A DNA stretch of 64,000 nucleotides from Sphingomonas gei (GCF_004792685.1 NZ_SRXT01000002.1:496001-560000); one strand, 5' to 3'; positions 27,640 to 37,322 are shown, numbered from the stretch's first letter. Numbers and translations: made by a program. The notes: generated by a model from the letters alone, not told the origin.

Positions 27640-28407
27640 TCAGCTGCGCGGCTGGGGTAGCCAGCTCAGATCGAGCCCCTGATAGCGGTTCACGTAGTTC
27701 GCAGCCTGCGCGAGCGCGCGTTCGTCGTTGAGCGTCACTCGCCCCGATTCGCGGGTGATCAACCCATTTTCCTCTAGCTGGCGCAGCATGCGGTTGACGT
27801 GGACTGCGGTGAGCCCCGTCGCATCGCCGATCTCCTCCTGGGTGAGGCCGAGCGCGAAGGCGCTGGCGATGCTCTTGTCGGTGTGCCGCAGGCGGTTGCG
27901 CAGTTCGAGCAGAAGCGCCGCGACGCGCGCCTTGGCGCTGGTACGGCCCAGGGCGGCCAATCGATCGGTGAGCGCGACGCGTTCGATCTGGCAATAGACC
28001 AGGATCAGCGCCGAGAGCCGCGGATGCTGGCTCATGATGCCGGACAAGGCCGCCCGGTCGAACGGCGAAACGACGCATTCGGACAGTGCGGCGAGCGATT
28101 CCGGGGCTTCCTGATATACCGCGCTCGACACCCCGAGCATGTCGCCCGGAAACAGGAACCGGAGTATCTGGCGGCTGCCGTCGTCGAGCAGCACATAGCT
28201 CATCATCAGCCCCTTGCGGAGGATGAACAGCTCGTTGCACGGCTCGTTCTCACGCTGCAGCACCGCCCCGCGGCGCACCGGCCGCTGGCGTTCCTCCAGC
28301 TTTTCGAGCGCGCTCTTCTCCCCTTGGGTAAGATCGACGAGCTCGCTCAATATGTCCGCAAAACAACTACCCGACACGAATTCGTATTCCCCCCACTCGC
28401 AATGCAA
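27640..28407 (-). CDS. Crp/Fnr family transcriptional regulator
   Basis: 255 aa. A cyclic-nucleotide-binding-type beta-roll ([34 protein letters not shown]) precedes the dimerisation helix and an HTH_Crp domain ([27 protein letters not shown]). The recognition helix HVNRMLRQL differs from the E..SR pattern of Fnr, and the Cys spacing does not match Fnr's iron-sulfur cluster. It is probably neither an oxygen nor a classical cAMP sensor. It diverges from murA, and the ATG at 28407 is one of several possible starts. Confidence 0.87.
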   Translation of the reverse strand: MHCEWGEYEFVSGSCFADILSELVDLTQGEKSALEKLEERQRPVRRGAVLQRENEPCNELFILRKGLMMSYVLLDDGSRQILRFLFPGDMLGVSSAVYQEAPESLAALSECVVSPFDRAALSGIMSQHPRLSALILVYCQIERVALTDRLAALGRTSAKARVAALLLELRNRLRHTDKSIASAFALGLTQEEIGDATGLTAVHVNRMLRQLEENGLITRESGRVTLNDERALAQAANYVNRYQGLDLSWLPQPRS

Positions 28408-28501
28408 AGCAGTGCCGCGGAATCAATGCATTAAAGTCGATCAACCCGTTTCACGGCCTGTCGCGCTTGCGCCTGCGTCCGGACGAGCTAGAAGCTCGGC
28501 C

Positions 28502-29785
28502 ATGGACCGTATTCTCATCCGCGGCGGAAACCGCCTTTCCGGAAAAATCGCCATTTCGGGCGCGAAAAACGCCGCGCTGACGCTGATGCCGTGCGCGTTG
28601 CTGACCGACGAGCCGCTCACGCTGCGCAATCTGCCACGGCTCGCCGATGTCGACAGCTTCGGACATCTACTGAACGAGTTAGGCGCCTCGACTGCGATCG
28701 AAGGGACCCGACCGAACGATTTCGGCCGCGTGATGACGGCGCGGGCAGGCCGGCTGACCTCCACGGTCGCGCCGTACGACATCGTGCGAAAGATGCGCGC
28801 GTCGATCCTGGTGCTCGGGCCGCTGCTCGGCCGCGCCGGCGAGGCGACGGTGTCGCTGCCCGGCGGTTGCGCAATCGGCAACCGCCCGATCGACCTTCAT
28901 CTCAAGGCGCTGCAGGCGATGGGCGCGGAGATCGAAGTCGCCGCGGGCTATGTCAAGGCTAGCGCCCCCGGCGGGCGGATCGCGGGCGGGCGCTTCCGCT
29001 TCCCGGTGGTGTCGGTGGGAGCGACCGAGAATGCACTCATGGCAGCGGCGACTGCCAAGGGCACCACCGTGCTCGAAAATGCGGCGCGCGAGCCCGAGAT
29101 CGTCGATCTGTGCAATCTGCTCGTCGCGATGGGGGCGCGGATCGATGGAATCGGTAGCGAGACGCTGACCATTGAAGGCGTCGATCGGCTGCACGGCGCG
29201 ACTTATGCCGTGATGCCAGACCGGATCGAGGCGGGCAGCTATGCCTGCGCCGCGGCGATCACCGGCGGCGATCTCGAACTGGTCGGCGCCCACGCGGGCG
29301 ACATGCGCGCGACGCTCGATGCGCTGATAGAAGCGGGTGTCACGGTGGAAGAAAAGCGCGATTCGGTCCGTATCGCGGCGCCGAACGGGATCAAGCCGCT
29401 GACGCTGTCGACCGCGCCGTTCCCGGGCTTCGCCACCGACATGCAAGCGCAGTTCATGGCGATGCTGTGCAAGGCGGACGGGGCGAGCGTGCTCACCGAG
29501 ACGATCTTCGAGAATCGCTACATGCACGTCCCCGAACTGGCGCGGATGGGGGCGAACATCGATGTGCGCGGGCGCACTGCAGTGGTGCACGGCGTCGATC
29601 GGCTGGTCGGCGCGCCGGTGATGGCGACCGATCTGCGCGCGTCGATGAGCCTGATCTTGGCAGGGTTGGTCGCCGAGGGTGAGACCCAGGTCCAACGTGT
29701 CTACCATCTCGACCGTGGTTACGAGCGGCTTGAGGAGAAGCTCCAGGGCGTCGGCGCCGATATCGAGCGCGTCGGCGACGGCTAG
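28502..29785 (+). CDS. murA: UDP-N-acetylglucosamine 1-carboxyvinyltransferase
   Basis: 427 aa from the ATG at 28502. MurA makes the first committed peptidoglycan precursor by adding enolpyruvate to UDP-GlcNAc. [16 protein letters not shown] holds the Lys and Asn of the active site, and [15 protein letters not shown] carries the catalytic Cys (123, equivalent to E. coli Cys115). The presence of Cys rather than Asp predicts fosfomycin sensitivity at this target. [19 protein letters not shown] closes the EPSP-synthase fold. The long in-frame extension upstream to 28214 is not needed. Confidence 0.96.
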   Translation: MDRILIRGGNRLSGKIAISGAKNAALTLMPCALLTDEPLTLRNLPRLADVDSFGHLLNELGASTAIEGTRPNDFGRVMTARAGRLTSTVAPYDIVRKMRASILVLGPLLGRAGEATVSLPGGCAIGNRPIDLHLKALQAMGAEIEVAAGYVKASAPGGRIAGGRFRFPVVSVGATENALMAAATAKGTTVLENAAREPEIVDLCNLLVAMGARIDGIGSETLTIEGVDRLHGATYAVMPDRIEAGSYACAAAITGGDLELVGAHAGDMRATLDALIEAGVTVEEKRDSVRIAAPNGIKPLTLSTAPFPGFATDMQAQFMAMLCKADGASVLTETIFENRYMHVPELARMGANIDVRGRTAVVHGVDRLVGAPVMATDLRASMSLILAGLVAEGETQVQRVYHLDRGYERLEEKLQGVGADIERVGDG

Positions 29786-30288
29786 GCGGCTTGCGCTTGA
29801 ATTGACTCTTTTCACGGAAACGCAGTGCATCTCGCAATATTCTTTCGCGAGATGGGGCTGATTGTTGACGCGTCAAAGAGCGGCGGAGCTTGGCCCGACG
29901 CCGTGAGCGAAGCAGACGAAATCCTACATTTCAAGTGCAGGAATTGGGGTGGGTGATTTGGTCGGAAGGCCGGTTCCGCGACCTTGAGGATTTGTCGACT
30001 CCGTAACCAGCGTTCGATCTGCCATCGAGTCGAGGTTCCACGGCGGTGATATCGCCCGCTTGACCCCAAGCCTGCAGCGGTCTTCGCCGATCTGTCCATA
30101 TCGAGATCGTGGTTAACGCGCGCTTCCTCGCGCCTCCGATAAAATGCGGAAGCGAGCAGCCTTTTCTCAGAGAAGGCGCAAAGATCTCGCATCGTATTGC
30201 CGGCAAATATGACAGTTCTGCGCCGGCTCACGCAGAGCTTCTCCTATAACGGATCGACGTAAATACCCGTTCAGGAGCTTAGTTAGAA
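29786..30288. other. Long, less GC-rich intergenic region before the TonB receptors
   Basis: About 500 bases without a recognisable gene; the reading frames on either strand look random. It contains an 8-bp hairpin (CATCTCGC at 29828-29835 with GCGAGATG at 29847-29854), a decayed repeat shared with 62209-62265, and the probable promoter of the receptor gene. AGGAG at 30273-30277 is a distant ribosome site for the ATG at 30289. The lower GC suggests old inserted or decayed DNA. Confidence 0.6.
29873..29930 (-). repeat. Degenerate repeat family D, copy 1
   Basis: Read on the minus strand it begins AATGTAGGATTTCGTCTGCT and ends CCGCTCTTTGA 58 bases later. The region at 62209-62265 has AATGTAGGATTTCGTTTGCT and CCGCTCTTTGA at almost the same spacing. 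Two ends conserved with a drifted middle suggest a shared ancestral intergenic element. Confidence 0.5.
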
Positions 30289-32793
30289 ATGAAACGCGCT
30301 ACCCTCTTCCTTGCAGCTGCGCCCATCGCACTTGCGATGCCCGCTTATGCGGGGACGACGGCGAACGCTTCGGCGACGCCCAAGGCTGAAACCGAAGTAA
30401 AGCCAGCCGAGCCGGCTCAGGAAGTAAAGAAGCCGCAGCAGGAAGAGGTTTTCTCGACCGGTGTGGCCAAGGGCCGCGACCGTCTGGACAGCGCGACTTC
30501 GACCAGTGCGCTGCGCGCCAGCGAAATCGACAAGCTCGGCGCGCGTTCGATCGCCGAAATCCTGCGCGACATCCCCGGCATCCGCGCCGAAGCCGCCAGC
30601 GGCGAAGGCAATGGCAACATCACCATTCGCGGCCTGCCGATCGCTTCGACCGGCGCCAAGTTCCTGCAGCTACAGGAAGACGGCCTGCCCGTGCTCGAAT
30701 TCGGCGACATCAGCCTGACGGGTGCCGACGCTTTCCTGCGCGCGGACCTCAACCTTGCCGCAGTCGAAGCAATCCGGGGCGGCTCCGCCTCGACCTTTGC
30801 TTCCAACTCGCCCGGCGGCATCGTCAACTTCATCTCGAAGACCGGTGACACCGAAGGGGGCTCGGTCCAGCTGTCGACCGGCCTCGACTATGACATGCGC
30901 CGCGTCGACTTCGACTATGGAGCCAAGATCAGCGATACGCTGCGCTTCCATGTGGGGGGCTTCTGGCGCGACGGCGAGGGCCCGCGCGCGACCGGCTTCA
31001 CTACGGCCAAGGGCGGCCAGATCAAGCTGAACGTCACCAAGGAGTTCGACGGCGGCTATGTCCGCTTCTACGGCAAGTATCTCGACGACCGCTCGCCGAT
31101 GTACGACATCACGCCACTTTCGGTGACCGGCACCAATTCCGATCCTGAATATGGCGCGCTGCCCGGCTATGACGCGCGGCATGATTCACTGTTCAACCGC
31201 AATTTCCAGCGGGTGACCGCACTTGACGGCGACAACAACGTCACGAGCTACCGCAACGGCAATCGCGCCGTGGTCAAGTCTTTCGGCATCGAGAGCAAGA
31301 TCGAAGTCGCGGGCTGGGACATCACTGAGAAGTTCCGCTATGCGGACATATCGGGCCACGCCCTGAGCACGGTCTCCGCAACTTTCCTTCCGGCGGCGGC
31401 ACTTGCGCCGGCATTCGGCGCACCCGGCGGTACGATCCGCTTCGCGACCGGCCCCAATGCTGGCCAGACGATCGCCAACCCCACCACGCTCAATGGCAAC
31501 GGTCTCGCCGCATTGCTCCTGATTGGCGACGTCACGTTCAATAGCCTGGACAATGTCACGAACGACATTCGCGCCAGCCGGGTGTGGAACGTCGCCGGCG
31601 GCGAGTTCACCACCACGGTCGGGTTGTACAGTTCGCACCAGACGATCGACACCAACTGGGCGTGGAGCTCGGTGTTCGGCGACATCCGGGGTGGCGGCGA
31701 CGGCAATCTGCTCGATGTCGTGACGCCGGGCGGGACCAAGCTGACGCAAGATGGTGTGTTCGCTTATGGCCTCCCCGGCGCCAGCACGCTGCGGCGTCGC
31801 TATGACGTCGGCTACACCACGAACGCGCCGTTCGGCTCGGTCAATTTCCGCATCGGCAAGCTCGCGATCGGCGGCAGCGTGCGATATGACATGGGCAGTG
31901 CCAAGGGTTCGCTGATCGGTGCCGACCTCGGCGATGGCCGTATCGGTCTGGCTCCCAAGGACATGAATGGCGACGGCGTGCTCTCGGTCCCCGAGAGGAA
32001 CGTCGCGGTGTTGCCGCTCAGCCGCCCGGGCCTCGTCGACTATAACTATAAATATGCGAGCTATTCGGTTGGCCTGAACTACCGGCTCGCCGAGCCGCTC
32101 GCGGTGTTCGCACGTTATAGCCGCGGTGGCCGCGCCAATGCCGATCGCCTGCTGTTCAGCCCGATCGTCAATACCGAGGGCAGCCTGCTCTATCCGGAAG
32201 CGGCGGTTGACACGGTCAAGCAGGCCGAAGCGGGGGTGAAGTACCGCAATGGCGGGCTGACGATCAACGTCACCGGTTTCTGGGCCAAGGCCGAGGACAC
32301 CAACATCGACTCGACCAACGGCGACATCATCGCCCGCGAATACAAGGCGATGGGTGCCGAGTTCGAAGGCGGCTACCGCCTGGGCATCTTCAGCCTGACC
32401 GCGGGTGCGACTTATACCGACGCGGAGATCGTCACCGACTTCATCAATCCGGCGGTGGTCGGCAACACGCCGCACCACCAGGCGAACTTCATCTTCCAGG
32501 CGACGCCGCAGATCACCACCGACAGCTTCAACGTCGGCGCGACCTTCATCGGCACGACGAGCAGCTACGCCACCGACAGCAATCAACTGAAGATGCCGGG
32601 CTTCGTCACGACCAATGCGTTCGTGCAGTTCCGCCCGGTCGATCGGGTGACGCTGGCGGTCAATGCCAGCAACCTGTTCGACGTGCTGGCGATCACCGGG
32701 ATCGACGATCCGACCTTGCCCGCCAGCGGCGTGGCCAAGGGCCATGTGCTGACCGGCCGTACCATCTCGGCCTCGGTCCGCTTCGACTTCTGA
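30289..32793 (+). CDS. TonB-dependent outer-membrane receptor (copy 1)
   Basis: 834 aa with a signal peptide (MKRATLFLAAAPIALAMPAYA) and a Lys/Glu/Pro-rich linker. The TonB-box-like stretch EEVFSTGVAKG precedes the plug (LRDIPGIRAEAASGEGNGNITIRGLP, residues about 80-200), then a 22-strand barrel ending in a C-terminal Phe (SASVRFDF). In the barrel, DMNGDGVLSVPE (558-569) is a canonical 12-residue EF-hand loop, suggesting Ca2+ stabilisation. The ligand is unknown; relatives import siderophores, sugars or other nutrients. A paralogue follows after a terminator. Confidence 0.92.
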   Translation: MKRATLFLAAAPIALAMPAYAGTTANASATPKAETEVKPAEPAQEVKKPQQEEVFSTGVAKGRDRLDSATSTSALRASEIDKLGARSIAEILRDIPGIRAEAASGEGNGNITIRGLPIASTGAKFLQLQEDGLPVLEFGDISLTGADAFLRADLNLAAVEAIRGGSASTFASNSPGGIVNFISKTGDTEGGSVQLSTGLDYDMRRVDFDYGAKISDTLRFHVGGFWRDGEGPRATGFTTAKGGQIKLNVTKEFDGGYVRFYGKYLDDRSPMYDITPLSVTGTNSDPEYGALPGYDARHDSLFNRNFQRVTALDGDNNVTSYRNGNRAVVKSFGIESKIEVAGWDITEKFRYADISGHALSTVSATFLPAAALAPAFGAPGGTIRFATGPNAGQTIANPTTLNGNGLAALLLIGDVTFNSLDNVTNDIRASRVWNVAGGEFTTTVGLYSSHQTIDTNWAWSSVFGDIRGGGDGNLLDVVTPGGTKLTQDGVFAYGLPGASTLRRRYDVGYTTNAPFGSVNFRIGKLAIGGSVRYDMGSAKGSLIGADLGDGRIGLAPKDMNGDGVLSVPERNVAVLPLSRPGLVDYNYKYASYSVGLNYRLAEPLAVFARYSRGGRANADRLLFSPIVNTEGSLLYPEAAVDTVKQAEAGVKYRNGGLTINVTGFWAKAEDTNIDSTNGDIIAREYKAMGAEFEGGYRLGIFSLTAGATYTDAEIVTDFINPAVVGNTPHHQANFIFQATPQITTDSFNVGATFIGTTSSYATDSNQLKMPGFVTTNAFVQFRPVDRVTLAVNASNLFDVLAITGIDDPTLPASGVAKGHVLTGRTISASVRFDF

Positions 32794-32804
32794 TCTGCGA
32801 ACAA

Positions 32805-32838
32805 CCCGGGCCGCCGCGTGCGGCCCGGGACTTCTTTT
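32805..32838 (+). terminator. Intrinsic terminator between the two TonB receptors
   Basis: CCCGGGCCGC at 32805-32814 pairs with GCGGCCCGGG at 32820-32829, then ACTTCTTTT. It would stop or attenuate read-through from receptor 1, so receptor 2 may have its own promoter or lower expression. Confidence 0.88.
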
Positions 32839-32911
32839 CGACCGCCCCAGGGGGGCTGTTTCAACAATGGCGTCACCTCTCGACGCTCGAACAACAAGGG
32901 GTTTGGTTACC

Positions 32912-35389
32912 GTGAAAAAGTATCTGTTGCTGTCCGTTGCGCCGCTCGCGCTCGCTGGTCCGGCCTTGGCCGAGGACAAGCCGGCAGCGCCTGCGCAGCC
33001 CCAGGCCGAAGTGCCTGCAAACGCTCCCGAGGAAGTCTTCTCGACCGGCGTCGCCAAGGGCCGCGACCGGCTCGACAGCGCCACCTCGACCAGCGCCATC
33101 AAGGAACGCGACGTACAGAAATTGGCGCCGAGGTCGCTTGCCGACGTCCTGCGCACGATCCCTGGCCTCCGCGTCGAGGGGTCGAGCGGCGACGGCAACT
33201 CGAACTACACGATCCGCGGGCTGCCGCTCGCCTCGGGCGGCTCGAAGTACATGCAGATCGAAGAAGACGGCCTCCCGGTCCTCGAGTTCGGCGACTTCTT
33301 CGGCGTCGCCTCGGACATCTTCATCCGCGCCGATTCCAACCTGTCCGCAGTCGAGGCGATCCGCGGCGGCTCGGCATCGACCTTTGCGTCGAATTCGCCC
33401 GGCGGGGTGATCAACCTGATCTCGAAGACCGGCGATACGGAGGGCGGCGCGATCCAGCTCAGCAGCGGACTCAATTATGACGAGCAGCGCCTCGACTTCG
33501 ATTACGGCGGCAAGCTCTCGGATTCGCTGCGTTTCCATGTCGGCGGCTTCTATCGCGCCGGCGAAGGCGTCCGCGACATCGGCTATAACGGCGTCAAGGG
33601 CGGGCAGATCAAGTTCAACGTCACCAAGACCTTCTCCAACGGCTTCGTGCGCGTCTACGGCAAGTATCTCGACGATCGCTCGCCGCAGTACATGCCGGTG
33701 CCGGTGCGGATCTCGGGGACCCTCGACAAGCCGGTGCTGGAGAGCTTCCCCGGCTTCGACGTCCGCTCGGGCACCTTCCTGTCGCCGAATGTGAGCAGCG
33801 TGATCACGCTCGACGGCAACAACCGGCCGACGCGTTTCAGCGCCGAAGACGGCATGCACCCGATCGTGAAGTCGGTCGGACTCGAGGCCCAGTTCGAGCT
33901 GGCCGGCTGGACGATCACCGATCGCATGCGCTACTCGAGCATCTCCGGCGGCGTCGTCCGCAATCTGGTGAACACGATCAATACCACGGGCGCCCTGTCG
34001 ACGACGCTAGCCGGCGCCGGCGCGACGCTGAGCTATGCCAGCGGCCCGCTGCGCGGCCAGCCGATCACCAATGGCTCCACGCTCAACGGCAACGGCCTGC
34101 TCGCCCAGATGTTGCTGATCAAATACAATATCCGCTCGCTCGACAATTTCAGCAACGACTTACGCGGCAGCCGCGTGTGGAATGTGGGCGAGGGCGATCT
34201 GACCGTCACCGGCGGCATCTACAAGGCGACGCAGGCACTCAACACCGAATGGTTCTACACCAACACGCTGCAGGACGTGGTGGACGGCGGTGATTCCGCG
34301 CTGGTCAACCTGACCAATGCGGCTGGCGTGCCGCAGACGCAGGACGGCTTCTACGCGTATAACCTCATAGCCGCCACGGGCATCTATCGCCGCACGTTCG
34401 ACGTCGACTATGACGTAACCGCGCCTTACGGCTCGGTTAACTACCATGCCGGCAAGATCGCCGTCGGCGGCAGCGTCCGCTACGATGTCGGCAAGGTGCG
34501 CGGGCAGCTGATCGGGTCGGACCTCGGCGGGGGCCGCGTCGGCGTGACGTCGTACGACATCAACGGCGATGGCGTGATCTCGGCGGCGGAGACGCGCACC
34601 GGCATCCTTCCGCTCGGCAGCCCTGCTCCCGTCGGCTACGACTATCGCTATCTCAGCTATTCGACGGGCATCAACTTCCGCATCGCCGAGCAGCTCGCGG
34701 CATTCGCCCGCTACAGCCGCGGCGGCCGGGCCAATGCGGACAAGATCCTGTTCACCCCCGCGGTGAGCATGACCAGCGGTGAACTCGTGAACTCGCGCGA
34801 CGGCTATGACGTGGTCAAGCAGGCCGAGGTCGGCATGAAGTTCCGTCAGTCGGGGCTTACCCTGAACCTCACCGCCTTCCTGGCGAAAACCAACGATACC
34901 AACCTGCAGAGCGGCGGCGTCCTGCTCAAGCGGACCTACCGCGCTTATGGTGCCGAGTTCGAAGGCGGTTATCGACGGGGGCCGTTCAGCCTCACGGCAG
35001 GGGCCACCTATACCCATGCCGAGATCAACAAGGACGAACTGAACAGCGCCATCGACGGGATGACGCCGCGTCACCAGCCGAAGCTGATCTACAACGTCAC
35101 GCCGCAAGTCGACACGCGCTACTTCACCGTGGGTGCCAATGTCAGCGGCGTCACCTCGAGCTATGCGCAGGACGTGAACCTGCTCAAGATGCCCGGCTAC
35201 ACGCTCGTCGACGCCTTTTTGCAGTTCCGCCCTGCGGACAGGGTGCAGGTGATGCTCAACGCGAACAACCTGTTCGACAAGACCGCATTCTACGAGCTCT
35301 CGCAGAACGCGATACCGGCCAACGGGATCGGCTGGGGCCGGGCCGCCAACGGGCGCACTATCTCGACCTCGGTTCGGTTCGACTTCTGA
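32912..35389 (+). CDS. TonB-dependent outer-membrane receptor (copy 2)
   Basis: 825 aa from the GTG at 32912, which has AAGGGG 10 bases upstream and opens a clean signal peptide, MKKYLLLSVAPLALAGPALA. The ATG at 32867 would put 15 odd residues in front of it. The plug begins EEVFSTGVAKGRDRL and contains LRTIPGLRVEGSSGDGNSNYT. The barrel ends STSVRFDF. DINGDGVISAAE (549-560) is a canonical EF-hand loop at the position matching copy 1. Close paralogy along the whole length shows tandem duplication with ligand-loop divergence. Confidence 0.92.
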   Translation: MKKYLLLSVAPLALAGPALAEDKPAAPAQPQAEVPANAPEEVFSTGVAKGRDRLDSATSTSAIKERDVQKLAPRSLADVLRTIPGLRVEGSSGDGNSNYTIRGLPLASGGSKYMQIEEDGLPVLEFGDFFGVASDIFIRADSNLSAVEAIRGGSASTFASNSPGGVINLISKTGDTEGGAIQLSSGLNYDEQRLDFDYGGKLSDSLRFHVGGFYRAGEGVRDIGYNGVKGGQIKFNVTKTFSNGFVRVYGKYLDDRSPQYMPVPVRISGTLDKPVLESFPGFDVRSGTFLSPNVSSVITLDGNNRPTRFSAEDGMHPIVKSVGLEAQFELAGWTITDRMRYSSISGGVVRNLVNTINTTGALSTTLAGAGATLSYASGPLRGQPITNGSTLNGNGLLAQMLLIKYNIRSLDNFSNDLRGSRVWNVGEGDLTVTGGIYKATQALNTEWFYTNTLQDVVDGGDSALVNLTNAAGVPQTQDGFYAYNLIAATGIYRRTFDVDYDVTAPYGSVNYHAGKIAVGGSVRYDVGKVRGQLIGSDLGGGRVGVTSYDINGDGVISAAETRTGILPLGSPAPVGYDYRYLSYSTGINFRIAEQLAAFARYSRGGRANADKILFTPAVSMTSGELVNSRDGYDVVKQAEVGMKFRQSGLTLNLTAFLAKTNDTNLQSGGVLLKRTYRAYGAEFEGGYRRGPFSLTAGATYTHAEINKDELNSAIDGMTPRHQPKLIYNVTPQVDTRYFTVGANVSGVTSSYAQDVNLLKMPGYTLVDAFLQFRPADRVQVMLNANNLFDKTAFYELSQNAIPANGIGWGRAANGRTISTSVRFDF

Positions 35390-35418
35390 GGCGCGACGGA
35401 AAACGGGGGCATTGGAGG

Positions 35419-35445
35419 CCGCTCCTTCGGGAGCGGTCTATAATG
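35419..35445 (+). promoter_or_regulatory. Hairpin and TATAAT before the membrane chemoreceptor
   Basis: CCGCTCC and GGAGCGG form a tight stem near 35420-35437, then TATAAT occurs at 35440-35445. There is no T-run, and no convincing -35 box lies 16-18 bases upstream of TATAAT. It may be a receptor-2 transcript end or part of the chemoreceptor promoter. Confidence 0.35.
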
Positions 35446-35477
35446 CAAGTGAAACGAGAAAGAGCAGAGTAGCCAAC

Positions 35478-37322
35478 ATGCTGAAGTCGATGAAAATCCC
35501 GAGGAAGCTGGGTCTGTCGTTCCTGACGGTCTGCGCGACGGCGGCGATCGTGATGCTGGTGTTCTACACCAATATCTCGTCGATCCGCAGCACGACCGAT
35601 GCGAATAATCTCAGCCAGGAAATCCACGCCAAGACGCAGGCGCTGGAAACCTCGCTGCTGCGGCAGAACAGCCAGTTTCGCGGGTTCCTGGTGACGGCGG
35701 ATCAATCGTACCTCAAATCGTACGACGAAGGGCGCGACGATTACGACAAGGCTTCGGCCGAGCTCGAGCAGACCCTGGTGGATCCGGCGCAGAAAGCCGC
35801 TCTGCTCAAGTCGCGCGAGGAAACGCTGGCGTGGCGCAAGGATTGGGGCGACCGGCTGATCGCCAAGGTCAAGGCGGGCCAGCAGGAGGCCGCCGAAGCC
35901 GATGTGCGCGCCGCCGGCAAGGCCGTGCTGACCAGCGCCGCGGTGCTCCCGCTCCGCGAGATCAAGGATGCGCAGAACAAGCTGATCGAGGACAATGGCG
36001 CACGCCAGGAAAGCGCGATCAAGTCGGCGCTGTTCGTGCTCGTCGTCGGCGCGCTCGCGCTGATGGGGATCGCGATTGCGCTCGCGGTGCTGCTGACCAA
36101 GCTGATCGCCCGTCCGGTCTCGGGTCTGACCCGTACGATGGCCGATCTCGCTGCCGGCAAGAACGACATCTCGGTGCCGGACACCGATCGCGGGGACGAA
36201 CTGGGCGACATGGCGCGCGCGGTTCTGGTGTTCCGCGACGCCGCGGTCGCCAAGCAAGCCGCCGAAGCCGCAAATGCCCGCGCCGAGGCGGTGCAGAAAA
36301 TGGTGGTCGAGACGGTCTCGTCGCAGCTCTCCGAGCTCGCCAACGGCAATTTGACCGCAGAGATCAATCGCGACTTCCCCGGCGACTATGCCGCGGTCAA
36401 GACCAACTTCAACGCGGCGGTCGGCGAACTGCGCAGCCTGATCGGCACGGTGATGCAGAGCGCGTCGACGATCCGCGACGGCTCGAACGAAATCGCCCAG
36501 GCGTCCGAGGATCTCGCACGCCGCACCGAAGCCAATGCCGCGAGCCTCGAGCAGACTTCGGCTGCGGTGACGCAGATGGACGGCCGCCTCAAGGCGACCG
36601 CCGAAGCCGCCGGCCGTACCGTGGGCCGCGCCGACGGCGCGATGGCGACGGTTTCGGGCGGACGTTCGATCGCCGACGAAGCGGTGCAGGCAATGAGCCG
36701 TGTCGCCGACGGCGCCAAGGGCATCGACAGCGTCATCGAAGGCCTCGACAAGATCGCGTTCCAGACGCGGGTTCTCGCAATGAACGCCGCGGTCGAAGCC
36801 GGCCGCGCCGGCGAAGCGGGCCGCGGTTTCGCAGTCGTCGCCGACTTGGTCTCGGCGCTGGCGATGCGCTCCGAAGAGGAGGCCGCCCGTGCCCGCGACC
36901 AGTTGACCGCCACCCAGACCGACATCGTCGCGGCGGTCGGGATGGTCCAGAAGGTCGATACCGCGCTTGCCGACATCTCGGGCGACGTGGGCGAAGTCCA
37001 CAAATTGCTCGGCGAAATGGCGTCGGACAACCAGGCCCAGTCGACTGCGATCAGCGAAATCTCGATCGCGATCGGGACGATGGACCAGTCGACTCAACAG
37101 AATGCCGCGATGGTCGAAGAGACCTCGGCAGCCGCGCGCAACCTGAGCGGCGAAGTCGCCGCGCTCAGCGAGCAGGCGTCGCGGTTCAACGTCGGCTCGT
37201 CCGGGACGAACCGCCCCAGCAAGACGCAGGCCCGTTTCGAAGGACCGGTCAAGCAGCTGCCCGTCGCCGCCGTCGCCGCGCTCAAACGCGCGAACGGCCA
37301 TGACGACTGGCAGTCGTTCTGA
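35478..37322 (+). CDS. Transmembrane methyl-accepting chemotaxis protein with CHASE3-type sensor
   Basis: 614 aa from ATG 35478. One helix (about 11-30), a helical periplasmic domain of about 150 residues like CHASE3 (LLRQNSQFRGFLVTADQSYL), a second helix (about 183-205), HAMP (LIARPVSGLTRTM), and an MCP signalling domain. The hairpin tip is atypical: [35 protein letters not shown], where canonical receptors have FQTNILALNAAVEAARAGE. The Asn-to-Arg and Ala-to-Gly changes lie in the CheA/CheW contact. The C-terminus ends in ALKRANGHDDWQSF, a possible CheR/CheB tether. It directly follows the receptor pair. Confidence 0.9.
   Translation: MLKSMKIPRKLGLSFLTVCATAAIVMLVFYTNISSIRSTTDANNLSQEIHAKTQALETSLLRQNSQFRGFLVTADQSYLKSYDEGRDDYDKASAELEQTLVDPAQKAALLKSREETLAWRKDWGDRLIAKVKAGQQEAAEADVRAAGKAVLTSAAVLPLREIKDAQNKLIEDNGARQESAIKSALFVLVVGALALMGIAIALAVLLTKLIARPVSGLTRTMADLAAGKNDISVPDTDRGDELGDMARAVLVFRDAAVAKQAAEAANARAEAVQKMVVETVSSQLSELANGNLTAEINRDFPGDYAAVKTNFNAAVGELRSLIGTVMQSASTIRDGSNEIAQASEDLARRTEANAASLEQTSAAVTQMDGRLKATAEAAGRTVGRADGAMATVSGGRSIADEAVQAMSRVADGAKGIDSVIEGLDKIAFQTRVLAMNAAVEAGRAGEAGRGFAVVADLVSALAMRSEEEAARARDQLTATQTDIVAAVGMVQKVDTALADISGDVGEVHKLLGEMASDNQAQSTAISEISIAIGTMDQSTQQNAAMVEETSAAARNLSGEVAALSEQASRFNVGSSGTNRPSKTQARFEGPVKQLPVAAVAALKRANGHDDWQSF

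Noticed and set aside
27640..28407. The Crp/Fnr regulator as the FNR that binds the box at 38493
   Set aside because: Its cysteines do not match the iron-sulfur ligand pattern and its recognition helix (HVNRML) lacks the Fnr E..SR residues, so the usual TTGAT-N4-ATCAA target is unlikely.
29828..29854. Hairpin after murA as a terminator
   Set aside because: The 8-bp stem has an 11-base loop and no T-run on the plus strand; it may only be a leftover palindrome.
29812..30231. 139-codon minus-strand frame in the gap before the TonB receptors
   Set aside because: No recognisable motif, no ribosome site, and it covers a decayed repeat; composition looks non-coding.
31186..33198. 670-codon open frame antisense to the TonB receptors
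   Set aside because: It crosses two receptor genes and the terminator between them; both receptors have complete signal peptides, plugs and barrel ends on the plus strand.
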